Shown: positions 23,232 to 29,350 of the stretch, piece by piece
How positions within the stretch are numbered: position 1 is the first letter of the stretch
Layout of the letters: every line of letters starts with the position of its first letter
Source: an uncultured Synergistaceae bacterium
GTDB lineage: Bacteria > Synergistota > Synergistia > Synergistales > Dethiosulfovibrionaceae
Assembly: GCA_902489135.1 (NCBI GenBank)
Contig: CABTYW010000020.1
Coordinates: 1-29,350 of the forward strand
Direction: 5' to 3'
DNA length: 29,350 nt
Notes under the pieces: model-generated
Database searches by the model: none
Told to the model about the DNA's origin: nothing
What the model saw: the letters and a program-made list of their open reading frames with translations, nothing else
Translations under genes and position numbers: made by a program

Positions 23232-24989
23232 GTGGAACACAAGGTAAAAATTGTCTGCACCCTGGGACCGGCAAGCCTGAAAAAAGACGTCCTCAGCGCC
23301 ATGATCGACGCCGGCATGAACGTCGCCCGGCTGAATTTCAGTCACGGAACTCACGAAAGCCATCTCGAGGCGTTGCGCCTGGTGAGAGAGCTGTCTGCCG
23401 ACAAAAAACGCCACATTGCCGTGATGCTGGACACCAAGGGGCCGGAAATTCGTACGGCGACGCTCGAAAGAGACGAGCCGGTACAGCTGCAACAGGGGAA
23501 ACTCTTTGAACTGCGCCCCGACGACGGAAGGCCGGGCTGCGGCGCCTGGGTGGGCGTCACCTATCCGCGGCTTGCCGAGGAATGCCGGGCGGGGCAGGAC
23601 GTTTTTATTGATGACGGCACCATCCATCTGAAAATCAAAGAGATTCGCGGTTCATCGCTGATCTGCGAGGTAGTGGTGGGAGGAACGCTTTCCAATCACA
23701 AGGGCATCAACATTCCCGATGCTGAAATCCGTATGCCCACGCTTTCCGATAAAGACCGCGAGGATATTTTGTGGGGCGTCAAAAACGACGTGGATTCCAT
23801 TGCCATTTCCTTTGTGCGAAGCAAAGAGGACGTCCTGGCCGTGCGCCGCATCGTTGAGGATGCCGGCGGAGATATTAAGCTGATTTCGAAAATTGAAAGC
23901 CGCAAGGCCATTGAGCGTCTGCGTGAGATCGCCGACGTTTCCGACGGCATGATGGTGGCGCGCGGCGATCTCGGCGTCGAAATTCCCACGGAAGACGTTC
24001 CTCTGGTCCAAAAACAGATCATCGACGTCTGTCGCGTGCGGGGAAAACAGACCATTGTCGCCACGCAGATGCTGGATTCCATGATCCGCAATCCCCGTCC
24101 GACCCGCGCCGAATCCAACGACGTGGCCAACGCCGTGCTTGACGGCGCCGATGCCGTCATGCTTTCGGGGGAGTCGGCGGCGGGACGTTACCCCGTCATG
24201 GCCGTGGAAACCATGGTCAAAATCGTCAGCAAGGCGGAGACGGGGCTCGAAAAATGGCAGCGTCCGTTCTCGGTTCCCACGGCGGAAAACAGCGTGCCCG
24301 ACGGCGTCAGCATGGCCGCCGTGGAAATCGCCAAAAAGCTGAAGGCGCGTGCCATCGTCACTCTCACCATGAGCGGTCTGACCGCGCGCATGGTCAGTAA
24401 ATATCGCCCCGTCTGTCCCATTGTCGCCGTGACCTACTCCGAAAAAACGTGTCGAAGCCTGTGTCTTGACTGGGGCGTTTTTCCCGTGCTTTCGTCGAAG
24501 ACGGCGACGGAAGAGAAGGCCGTCAGCGGCGCCGTGGAAGCAATTCTTCAAGAAGGGTACGCCGAGGAGGGCGACCTTCTGGTGATTACGGCGGGATTGC
24601 CCTTGGCCGTCAGCGGAACTACCAACATGATTCGGGTATATACCATCGGCAGTATTGTCGCGCGGGGACTGCCGGTCATCCCCGGCGTCGTCACGGGACG
24701 TGTGGCGGTGGCCAAATGCGCCGAGGATCTTGCCCACCTCCAGAAAGGAGACATCCTCGTGGCGCCCCGTACCGACAAAAGCTACATTTCTTCTTTCGAT
24801 AAAGTCTCCGCTGTGCTGACCGAGCAGGGCGGCTTAACGAGTCATGCCGCCATCGTTTGCCTTGAACTGGGTATTCCCTGTATTGTCGGTGCCAGGGGCG
24901 CCACGGAGACGCTGAGCAGCGGCATGATCGTCACGGCCGACTGCAAGGCGGGCGTGGTTTATAAGGGCGCGGTCAACGCCGGAGCATAG
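23232..24989 (+). CDS. pyk: Pyruvate kinase with C-terminal PEP-utiliser-type domain
   Basis: Pyruvate kinase transfers phosphate from PEP to ADP at the end of glycolysis. The 585-aa protein has the N-terminal KIVCTLGPAS, NFSHGTHESH, LDTKGPEIRT and the active-site MVARGDLGVEIP. The last 90 or so residues are a phosphohistidine-swivel-like domain (GGLTSHAAIVCLELGIPCI, His near 538), as in Bacillus and Geobacillus enzymes. In those enzymes it affects stability and allostery without phosphotransfer. GTG 23232 is chosen with AAAGGAG (23216-23222) 9 nt upstream. No terminator is visible after the gene, so read-through into cdaA is possible. Confidence 0.97.
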   Translation: MEHKVKIVCTLGPASLKKDVLSAMIDAGMNVARLNFSHGTHESHLEALRLVRELSADKKRHIAVMLDTKGPEIRTATLERDEPVQLQQGKLFELRPDDGRPGCGAWVGVTYPRLAEECRAGQDVFIDDGTIHLKIKEIRGSSLICEVVVGGTLSNHKGINIPDAEIRMPTLSDKDREDILWGVKNDVDSIAISFVRSKEDVLAVRRIVEDAGGDIKLISKIESRKAIERLREIADVSDGMMVARGDLGVEIPTEDVPLVQKQIIDVCRVRGKQTIVATQMLDSMIRNPRPTRAESNDVANAVLDGADAVMLSGESAAGRYPVMAVETMVKIVSKAETGLEKWQRPFSVPTAENSVPDGVSMAAVEIAKKLKARAIVTLTMSGLTARMVSKYRPVCPIVAVTYSEKTCRSLCLDWGVFPVLSSKTATEEKAVSGAVEAILQEGYAEEGDLLVITAGLPLAVSGTTNMIRVYTIGSIVARGLPVIPGVVTGRVAVAKCAEDLAHLQKGDILVAPRTDKSYISSFDKVSAVLTEQGGLTSHAAIVCLELGIPCIVGARGATETLSSGMIVTADCKAGVVYKGAVNAGA

Positions 24990-25014
24990 CGCCTCGAAAA
25001 GGGCGTCATGGGCG

Positions 25015-25044
25015 TTGAAGTCCCTGCGCCGTTCATGGTATGAT
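25015..25044 (+). promoter_or_regulatory. cdaA promoter
   Basis: TTGAAG (25015-25020), 18 bp, and TATGAT (25039-25044) with extended TG at 25036-25037. Transcription would start near 25051, leaving a leader of about 200 nt before the cdaA start. Confidence 0.75.
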
Positions 25045-25067
25045 ACATGGACCTGCGTGTCGGGTCG

Positions 25068-25173
25068 GTGCACGTTTTACAGGCGGCAAAAATATTCGCC
25101 TCTGGGCGGCGGCAGGATAAAATTCAAATCCGCCGCGCCCACGTGTCATCGGTGACTTTCCCGTTGCACCGAT
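25068..25173 (+). promoter_or_regulatory. Structured leader RNA of cdaA
   Basis: CACGT (25071-25075) can pair with ACGTG (25141-25145) to close a three-way junction. One arm is AGGCG/CGCCT (25081-25085, 25097-25101). The other is GCGGCGG/CCGCCGC (25106-25112, 25130-25136) with a 17-nt loop. A separate hairpin ATCGGTG/CACCGAT (25148-25154, 25167-25173) follows. No open frame of note lies here. I could not match it to a known riboswitch. Confidence 0.45.
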
Positions 25174-25251
25174 TTCGGCGGTGAAACGCGGCCGTGCGCC
25201 ACGAGCTTTTTGCCCATGATCTCTGGAGTTCGGAAAGAAGGAGTGCCGTCT

Positions 25252-26085
25252 GTGCTCATAAACATTTTGAAATTTTTCAGGTGGCAGGACATCGTCGATA
25301 TCGCGCTGGTGGCCTACGTCATTTATCTGACGCTCAGCCTTCTGGTGGGAACGCGGGCCATCCAGCTTGTGCGCGGTCTTTTTCTGCTTTTTGTGCTGTC
25401 CTTCGTGGCGCGGTGGCTGAATTTAGAGACCTTTTCATGGATCATCTCTCAAGGCTTCAGCGCTCTGCTCATCGCCGTTCCCATTATCTTTCAGCCGGAA
25501 CTTCGCCGCATCCTGGAGGAACTGGGGCGCGGAAGCATGTGGCGTCAGCGCATGGCGCTGAAACGGACAGAAGTGACGGCCGACGAGGTGTGCAAAGGAC
25601 TGATGTATTGCTGCGCCCATAAAATCGGCGCGCTGGTGGTGCTTCAGCGCAGCACGGGGCTGAAGGATTACTGGCGAAACTCCGTCCTTATCAATGCCGA
25701 CATCACTCAGGAACTGATCATCTCCATTTTTTGGCCCAACAACCCGCTGCACGACGGAGCCATGATCATGGATACGGAGAAGATCATTTCCGCCGGCTGC
25801 TACCTGCCGCTCACCGAAAATGCCGATCTCTCCCGGTGGCTGGGAACTCGCCATCGTGCCGCCATCGGCGTGACGGAAGTTTCCGATGCCGTTTCACTGA
25901 TCGTCTCGGAAGAACGGGGCGAGCTCTCTTTGGCCATTAACGGCAGGATTTCCCGCAATCTGAAAGAGCAGCAGCTGAAAAAATATCTCGTCCATTATTT
26001 TTCCGGAGAAGATCAGGAACCTCAGAGCATTCTCGAGAGCGTCAAAGAAGAACTTCGTTCTTTCGGCACAAAAAACGCCGATTAG
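25252..26085 (+). CDS. cdaA: Diadenylate cyclase CdaA
   Basis: CdaA makes cyclic di-AMP from two ATP at the membrane. The 277-aa protein has N-terminal membrane segments (about 14-32, 40-56, 65-80) and a DAC domain with DGA (168-170, in LHDGAMIMD) and RHR (200-202, in GTRHRAAIG), the two catalytic motifs. The open frame begins earlier, at 25210. GTG 25252 is chosen because AAGGAG (25238-25243) is 8 nt upstream and the length then matches CdaA (273 aa). It heads cdaA-cdaR-glmM, the arrangement known from Firmicutes. Confidence 0.96.
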   Translation: MLINILKFFRWQDIVDIALVAYVIYLTLSLLVGTRAIQLVRGLFLLFVLSFVARWLNLETFSWIISQGFSALLIAVPIIFQPELRRILEELGRGSMWRQRMALKRTEVTADEVCKGLMYCCAHKIGALVVLQRSTGLKDYWRNSVLINADITQELIISIFWPNNPLHDGAMIMDTEKIISAGCYLPLTENADLSRWLGTRHRAAIGVTEVSDAVSLIVSEERGELSLAINGRISRNLKEQQLKKYLVHYFSGEDQEPQSILESVKEELRSFGTKNAD

Positions 26086-26098
26086 TTGAGGCACACAC

Positions 26099-27322
26099 AT
26101 GAAGATTATGAAAAATTTCTCCTTCAATCTGGATTGGCTGCTCTCTTCAAAGGGCTTCCTCATCTTTTTTTCGCTGTTTCTCTCGGTGGCGCTCTGGTTT
26201 TTTGTGGTGGGCAACCGCAATGAAGAGATCGCAAAGACCTACGAAGTTCGCCTTGAATTCCTCAATCCGCCCTCGGATTTGGCATTGTTTCCGTCGGTGA
26301 AAAACGTGGCCATTACCCTCAACGGCGAGAGAAGAGCCATTAACAGCCTTCAGCCGTCGCAGCTGACCTCGGAGGTGGATCTGAAGGGACTGAAAGAAGG
26401 CCGTCACACCGTTCCCATAAAGTTCAAAGCGCCGTCGCGCACCACGGTCACACAGATTGTCCCCAAGGACGCTGAAATCGAACTGGCGCGGCTTATCGAC
26501 AAGGAACTGAAAGTGCGGGCGCTTCCGCCGGAAGATATGCCGCCGGACTATATCATGGACGGGGTAACCGTTACGCCTGATACGGTTAAGGCTCACGGGC
26601 GCCGCGACCAACTTGCGGGCATCTTCGAAGTTGTCGTGCGCCCCACAAAGGACGAGCTTTTCAGCGGCGGTTCATGGCGCATCCCCCTCAAAGCTCCTGA
26701 AGGCGTCACTTTGGATTTCTCGCCTCCCGACGTCACTGTTTCAGCCACCTACTATCAGGGAATGCCGCGCAAAGACCTTCCCGTGGAAGTGCGCACCCGC
26801 GGTGCCCTTCAATCCAGTTTAAGGCTTGTCTCAACCAAGGTTGTGCCCGAGGCGCTGCCGGTGGAAGGAAGGACGGAAGCTTTCGAGCGCGTGAAGAGCC
26901 TTCGGACGGAACCCATCAACCTTTCGCGTCTGACGAAATCGGCGGCCGTACAGACGAAAATTGCGGAGCTTCCCCCGGGGCTGACGCTGCTTTCAAGCCC
27001 GGTGGTCACCGTGAACATCGAATTGAAAACGCTCAATGACACGAGAGAATTCCTTGAAATTCCCATTGATGTCCATGGAGCCGCCGACGGCGTGCAATGG
27101 AACGTCGAGCCAGCCCGCGTCACCGTTTACGTGGAGGGCACGTCAGCTGCGGTGCGGCGGCTGACGCCCGAAGATCTCGGCCTTATGACCTATGTGGACG
27201 TGTCCAACATCGTTGCGCCTTCAATGCGCCTGCCTGTACGCCTGCAGTACAGGAAAATCGCCGGAATTGAATCGGTGGGTGTCGAGCCAGCAACCGTCAA
27301 GGTCACTCGCAAAAGCGACTGA
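26099..27322 (+). CDS. cdaR: CdaA regulatory protein CdaR (YbbR domains)
   Basis: CdaR is an extracytoplasmic protein that binds CdaA and modulates c-di-AMP synthesis. The 407-aa product has a single N-terminal membrane segment (about 19-37, ending ALWFFVVGNRNEE) and then a row of YbbR repeats seen as recurring beta-rich units (for example VKNVAITLNGERRAI, EVDLKGLKEGRHTVPIKF, IDVHGAADGVQWNVEP). TGAGG (26087-26091) is 7 nt upstream of the ATG. It lies 13 bp after cdaA. Confidence 0.9.
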   Translation: MKIMKNFSFNLDWLLSSKGFLIFFSLFLSVALWFFVVGNRNEEIAKTYEVRLEFLNPPSDLALFPSVKNVAITLNGERRAINSLQPSQLTSEVDLKGLKEGRHTVPIKFKAPSRTTVTQIVPKDAEIELARLIDKELKVRALPPEDMPPDYIMDGVTVTPDTVKAHGRRDQLAGIFEVVVRPTKDELFSGGSWRIPLKAPEGVTLDFSPPDVTVSATYYQGMPRKDLPVEVRTRGALQSSLRLVSTKVVPEALPVEGRTEAFERVKSLRTEPINLSRLTKSAAVQTKIAELPPGLTLLSSPVVTVNIELKTLNDTREFLEIPIDVHGAADGVQWNVEPARVTVYVEGTSAAVRRLTPEDLGLMTYVDVSNIVAPSMRLPVRLQYRKIAGIESVGVEPATVKVTRKSD

Positions 27323-27350
27323 ACAACGCAGCTTTCAGGAGGAATTTTCA

Positions 27351-28727
27351 GTGGATTCTAAGAACGCAGAAGCTCCGCGCTGCCGTTGTCTCTTCGGCAC
27401 CGACGGAGTTCGTGATATCGCCAATCGCGGTTCCATGACGCCTGAGATGGCCCTTCGTCTCGGAAGAGCCTATGTTTTGTTTCTAATTCAGCGCGGAACG
27501 CCGCGGCCGAAAATCGTCGTCGGCCGCGACACCCGCCGCTCGGGAAAAATGCTCGAGGCCGCCCTCGTGGCGGGCATGATGTCCGCCGGTGCCGATGTGC
27601 TGCTGCTGGGCGTCATTCCTACGCCGGCGGTGAGCTACGGCGTGCTTTTCTTTAAGGCGCATGGCGGAGCCGTTATCAGCGCTTCCCATAACCCGCCGGA
27701 GTACAACGGCATAAAATTCCTCAGCGCTGCCGGCCAGAAACTCCAGGACAGCGACGAACTGGCCATAGAGGATTATCTGGGCGACGACCTCATTGACGAA
27801 TGGCGCCCTTCGGGCGCGTCGATCGGGGAAATGACCTCCGAAGAGGGCTTTGCCGTCATGTATGCCGATCACGTACTCCAAGTGCTTGACGCCGACCGTC
27901 TCTCGGGGCTGAAAATCGTATTCGACTGCGCCGACGGAGCGGCTTCGGCGGTGACGCCGCTCATCGCTCAAAAGCTGGAGTGCGAGAGCATTCTCATCGG
28001 TGACGAACCCGACGGTTTGAACATCAACGAGAAAAACGGCGTGATGCATATGGAAACGCTGGTGGAGGCCGTGAAGGCCCATGACGCCGACGTGGGTATC
28101 GCCTACGACGGCGATGCCGACCGCGTGCTCATGGTGGACCGCCGCGGAAAAGTCATTAACGGCGACATCGTCCTGTGGGTACTGGCGCGTTGGCTGCAGC
28201 GCGAGGGCATTCTCGGCAGCGGCGTCGTGGCGACGGTGATGAGCAACGGCGTGTTGGAAAATCACCTGCGCAAAGAGGGCATTCAGGTGTTTCGCTGCGC
28301 CGTGGGAGATCGCTACGTGCTTGACATGATGAAGAGCACCGTCTCGGGACTGGGCGGCGAACAATCGGGACACGTCATTATCGATCATTTTGTGAGAACG
28401 GGCGACGGCCTCTGTACGGGCTTCGCTTTCCTGCGTGCCTGTCGCGAATTGGGGGAGCTTCCCGAAACGCTGGTTGAACGCTTTTCGCCCTTCCCTCAAA
28501 AACTGGTCAATATCTCCGTGGCCAACCGCGATAAAGTGATGCAGGATGCCGAACTGAAAAGCATTATTGATGAAGCGAACAGCGAACTTAACGGTACGGG
28601 CAGAATATTTCTTCGTCCGTCGGGCACCGAGCCGCTGATTCGGCTTTTGGTGGAGTGCCGCGACGAAAAGAAACTCAATGAGCTGGCGGAAAAATTCACC
28701 GCCCTGGTGCATGCGGCCGCTGAATAA
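27351..28727 (+). CDS. glmM: Phosphoglucosamine mutase
   Basis: GlmM converts glucosamine-6-phosphate to glucosamine-1-phosphate for UDP-GlcNAc, peptidoglycan and LPS. The 458-aa protein shows FGTDGVRDIAN (15-25), the phosphoserine site SASHNP (110-115, Ser112), metal-binding DGDADR (253-258), GGEQSGH, and the phosphate-binding RPSGTEP (422-428). The frame extends 53 codons upstream into cdaR. GTG 27351 is chosen because AGGAGG (27337-27342) is 8 nt upstream and the length fits. In Firmicutes GlmM binds and inhibits CdaA, so linkage has a functional meaning. Confidence 0.97.
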   Translation: MDSKNAEAPRCRCLFGTDGVRDIANRGSMTPEMALRLGRAYVLFLIQRGTPRPKIVVGRDTRRSGKMLEAALVAGMMSAGADVLLLGVIPTPAVSYGVLFFKAHGGAVISASHNPPEYNGIKFLSAAGQKLQDSDELAIEDYLGDDLIDEWRPSGASIGEMTSEEGFAVMYADHVLQVLDADRLSGLKIVFDCADGAASAVTPLIAQKLECESILIGDEPDGLNINEKNGVMHMETLVEAVKAHDADVGIAYDGDADRVLMVDRRGKVINGDIVLWVLARWLQREGILGSGVVATVMSNGVLENHLRKEGIQVFRCAVGDRYVLDMMKSTVSGLGGEQSGHVIIDHFVRTGDGLCTGFAFLRACRELGELPETLVERFSPFPQKLVNISVANRDKVMQDAELKSIIDEANSELNGTGRIFLRPSGTEPLIRLLVECRDEKKLNELAEKFTALVHAAAE

Positions 28728-28753
28728 ATAATGAATTGTGAAGAATGAGCGAA

Positions 28754-28793
28754 AGCGGTGCCGTTTGAATTTTTCAATTCAAACGGCACCGCT
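28754..28793 (+). terminator. Long perfect hairpin after glmM (possible terminator)
   Basis: AGCGGTGCCGTTTGAATT (28754-28771) and its exact complement (28776-28793) form an 18-bp stem with a TTTC loop. Only CTTATTGCTG follows, so the T-run is poor. It may terminate glmM, perhaps bidirectionally, or mark a repeat element. Confidence 0.55.
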
Positions 28794-29350
28794 CTTATTG
28801 CTGTTAGTCGCCCCCCGGCTCTGCGAAGGTCTGGGGGGAGAGGCGGCACGACGCGTGGCGTGGATCAGGCCCCTCCCCGCGCAGGCGGGGGCAGAAAGCT
28901 TACAGCGATGGAGCACGAATTTTGCTTTTTATCGAAAAACACTCCCACAGGTTCAGATGGAGCAGGCGACACCTGCACCGCAAAAAAACTCAGCGGTGAT
29001 ACAGTGGCGCAACGATAAAGAAGAAAGCGATAAATATTGGCGATGAACTCAATGAGGCCCCGCTGACAGATCCGTCACGTGTGAAAGAAGCGACAGCCCC
29101 GTTGACGGGTCTTCATGTACCGACAGCCCCGTTGACGGGTATGTCGGTACATGAAGACCCGTCGATAAGCTTTTTGGGGGGCGGACGGTGATGGCTGTGC
29201 AGTTGTCGGTTTTTCAGAGCCCGCGAAGGTGGAGCGGTAAAGGGGCCTCATCGGGGCGGTACACAACATCAACTGAGCCGGTGGCCCCGACTTATACAAA
29301 CGCGTCCTTCAAAGACCGCAGCGGCTCTTCTCGAAGGCTTGCGCGGAAGA
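28794..29350. other. Non-coding, repeat-bearing DNA at the window end
   Basis: No supported gene is found. Short frames on both strands (for example plus 28738-29046 and minus 29075-29299) have no ribosome binding site or known domain. A GC-rich hairpin CCCCGC/GCGGGG lies around 28876-28891, and CCCCCC/GGGGGG around 28812-28838. ATGAGGCCCC (29052-29061) recurs inverted at 29242-29251, flanking the palindromic repeats. The segment may be a decayed gene or an intergenic repeat family. Confidence 0.4.
29055..29163. repeat. Short direct repeats with palindromic core inside a 21-bp inverted repeat
   Basis: CGACAGCCCCGTTGACGGGT occurs exactly at 29091-29110 and 29121-29140 (30-bp period), each containing the mini-palindrome CCCGT-TG-ACGGG. 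A weaker copy (GGCCCCGCTGACAGATC) lies at 29056-29072. Bases 29104-29124 are the exact inverted complement of 29143-29163, giving a 21-bp stem around the second copy. Confidence 0.85.

Noticed and set aside
28870..28895. CTCCCCGCGCAGGCGGGGGC resembles the palindromic core of type I-E CRISPR repeats
   Set aside because: Only one copy is present, with no spacers, no second repeat at the expected distance and no cas genes. A GC-rich hairpin is enough to explain it.
28738..29046. 102-codon plus-strand frame after glmM
   Set aside because: It begins inside the perfect hairpin region, has no ribosome binding site and no family resemblance; overlapping frames on the same strand look equally open because of base composition.
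29075..29299. 74-codon minus-strand frame with repeated TRQRGCR peptide
   Set aside because: The peptide repeat is a direct consequence of the 20-bp DNA repeats. There is no start signal or known domain.

Overview
The window carries housekeeping genes of a GC-rich bacterium, packed tightly on the plus strand apart from three minus-strand units (adenine deaminase, an aminotransferase, and a tRNA cluster). Several features together suggest a Synergistota-like anaerobe of the Pyramidobacter/Jonquetella type: a very short EF-Ts (197 aa), the Prp protease plus L27 with a cleavable N-terminus, cdaA-cdaR-glmM, an obgE-nadD-LCP-rsfS operon followed by a pgsB-pgsC-pgsW set, and the base composition. 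This assignment is an inference from gene content and protein style; no database search was possible. No phage, insertion sequence or CRISPR array was found.

Layout. Positions 1-409 hold an AT-rich edge and the rpsB promoter and leader. Next come rpsB-tsf, a terminator, and pyrH-frr with their own extended -10 promoter (410-3301). On the minus strand follow adenine deaminase (3480-5183) and a class I aminotransferase (5467-6666), each with its own terminator. Plus-strand hpf (6853-7377) is transcribed divergently from the aminotransferase. Then come rplU-prp-rpmA (7537-8449) and obgE-nadD-LCP-rsfS (8646-12306). The obgE promoter overlaps the rpmA terminator and leads into a structured 5' UTR. 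After the rsfS terminator lies the pgsB-pgsC-pgsW-like set (12371-14837), which converges on a minus-strand tRNA-Lys-Glu-Thr cluster (15002-15245). A gene-poor 500 bp follows. Then a divergent PfkB-fold protein, an M48 metalloprotease, dnaX, dnaE and pyk run in one direction (15756-24989). The c-di-AMP cyclase operon cdaA-cdaR-glmM (25252-28727) follows a 200-nt structured leader. The last 600 bp hold a perfect 18-bp hairpin and a cluster of short palindromic repeats, with no convincing gene.

How the genes fit together. The first half is mostly translation: ribosomal proteins S2, L21 and L27, EF-Ts, ribosome recycling, hibernation, Obg and RsfS. Replication (tau/gamma and alpha subunits of Pol III) and glycolysis (pyruvate kinase) follow. 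Cell-envelope functions recur: an LCP ligase next to a predicted poly-gamma-glutamate synthase, and c-di-AMP signalling coupled to GlmM, which makes the UDP-GlcNAc precursor.

The least routine items are the PgsBCW set without a visible PgsA, the PfkB-like protein whose nucleotide-binding half has lost its motifs, the structured leaders of obgE and cdaA, and the palindromic repeat cluster at 29055-29163. Start codons were reassigned by Shine-Dalgarno position for frr, ade, the aminotransferase, LCP, rsfS, pgsC, pgsW, cdaA and glmM.
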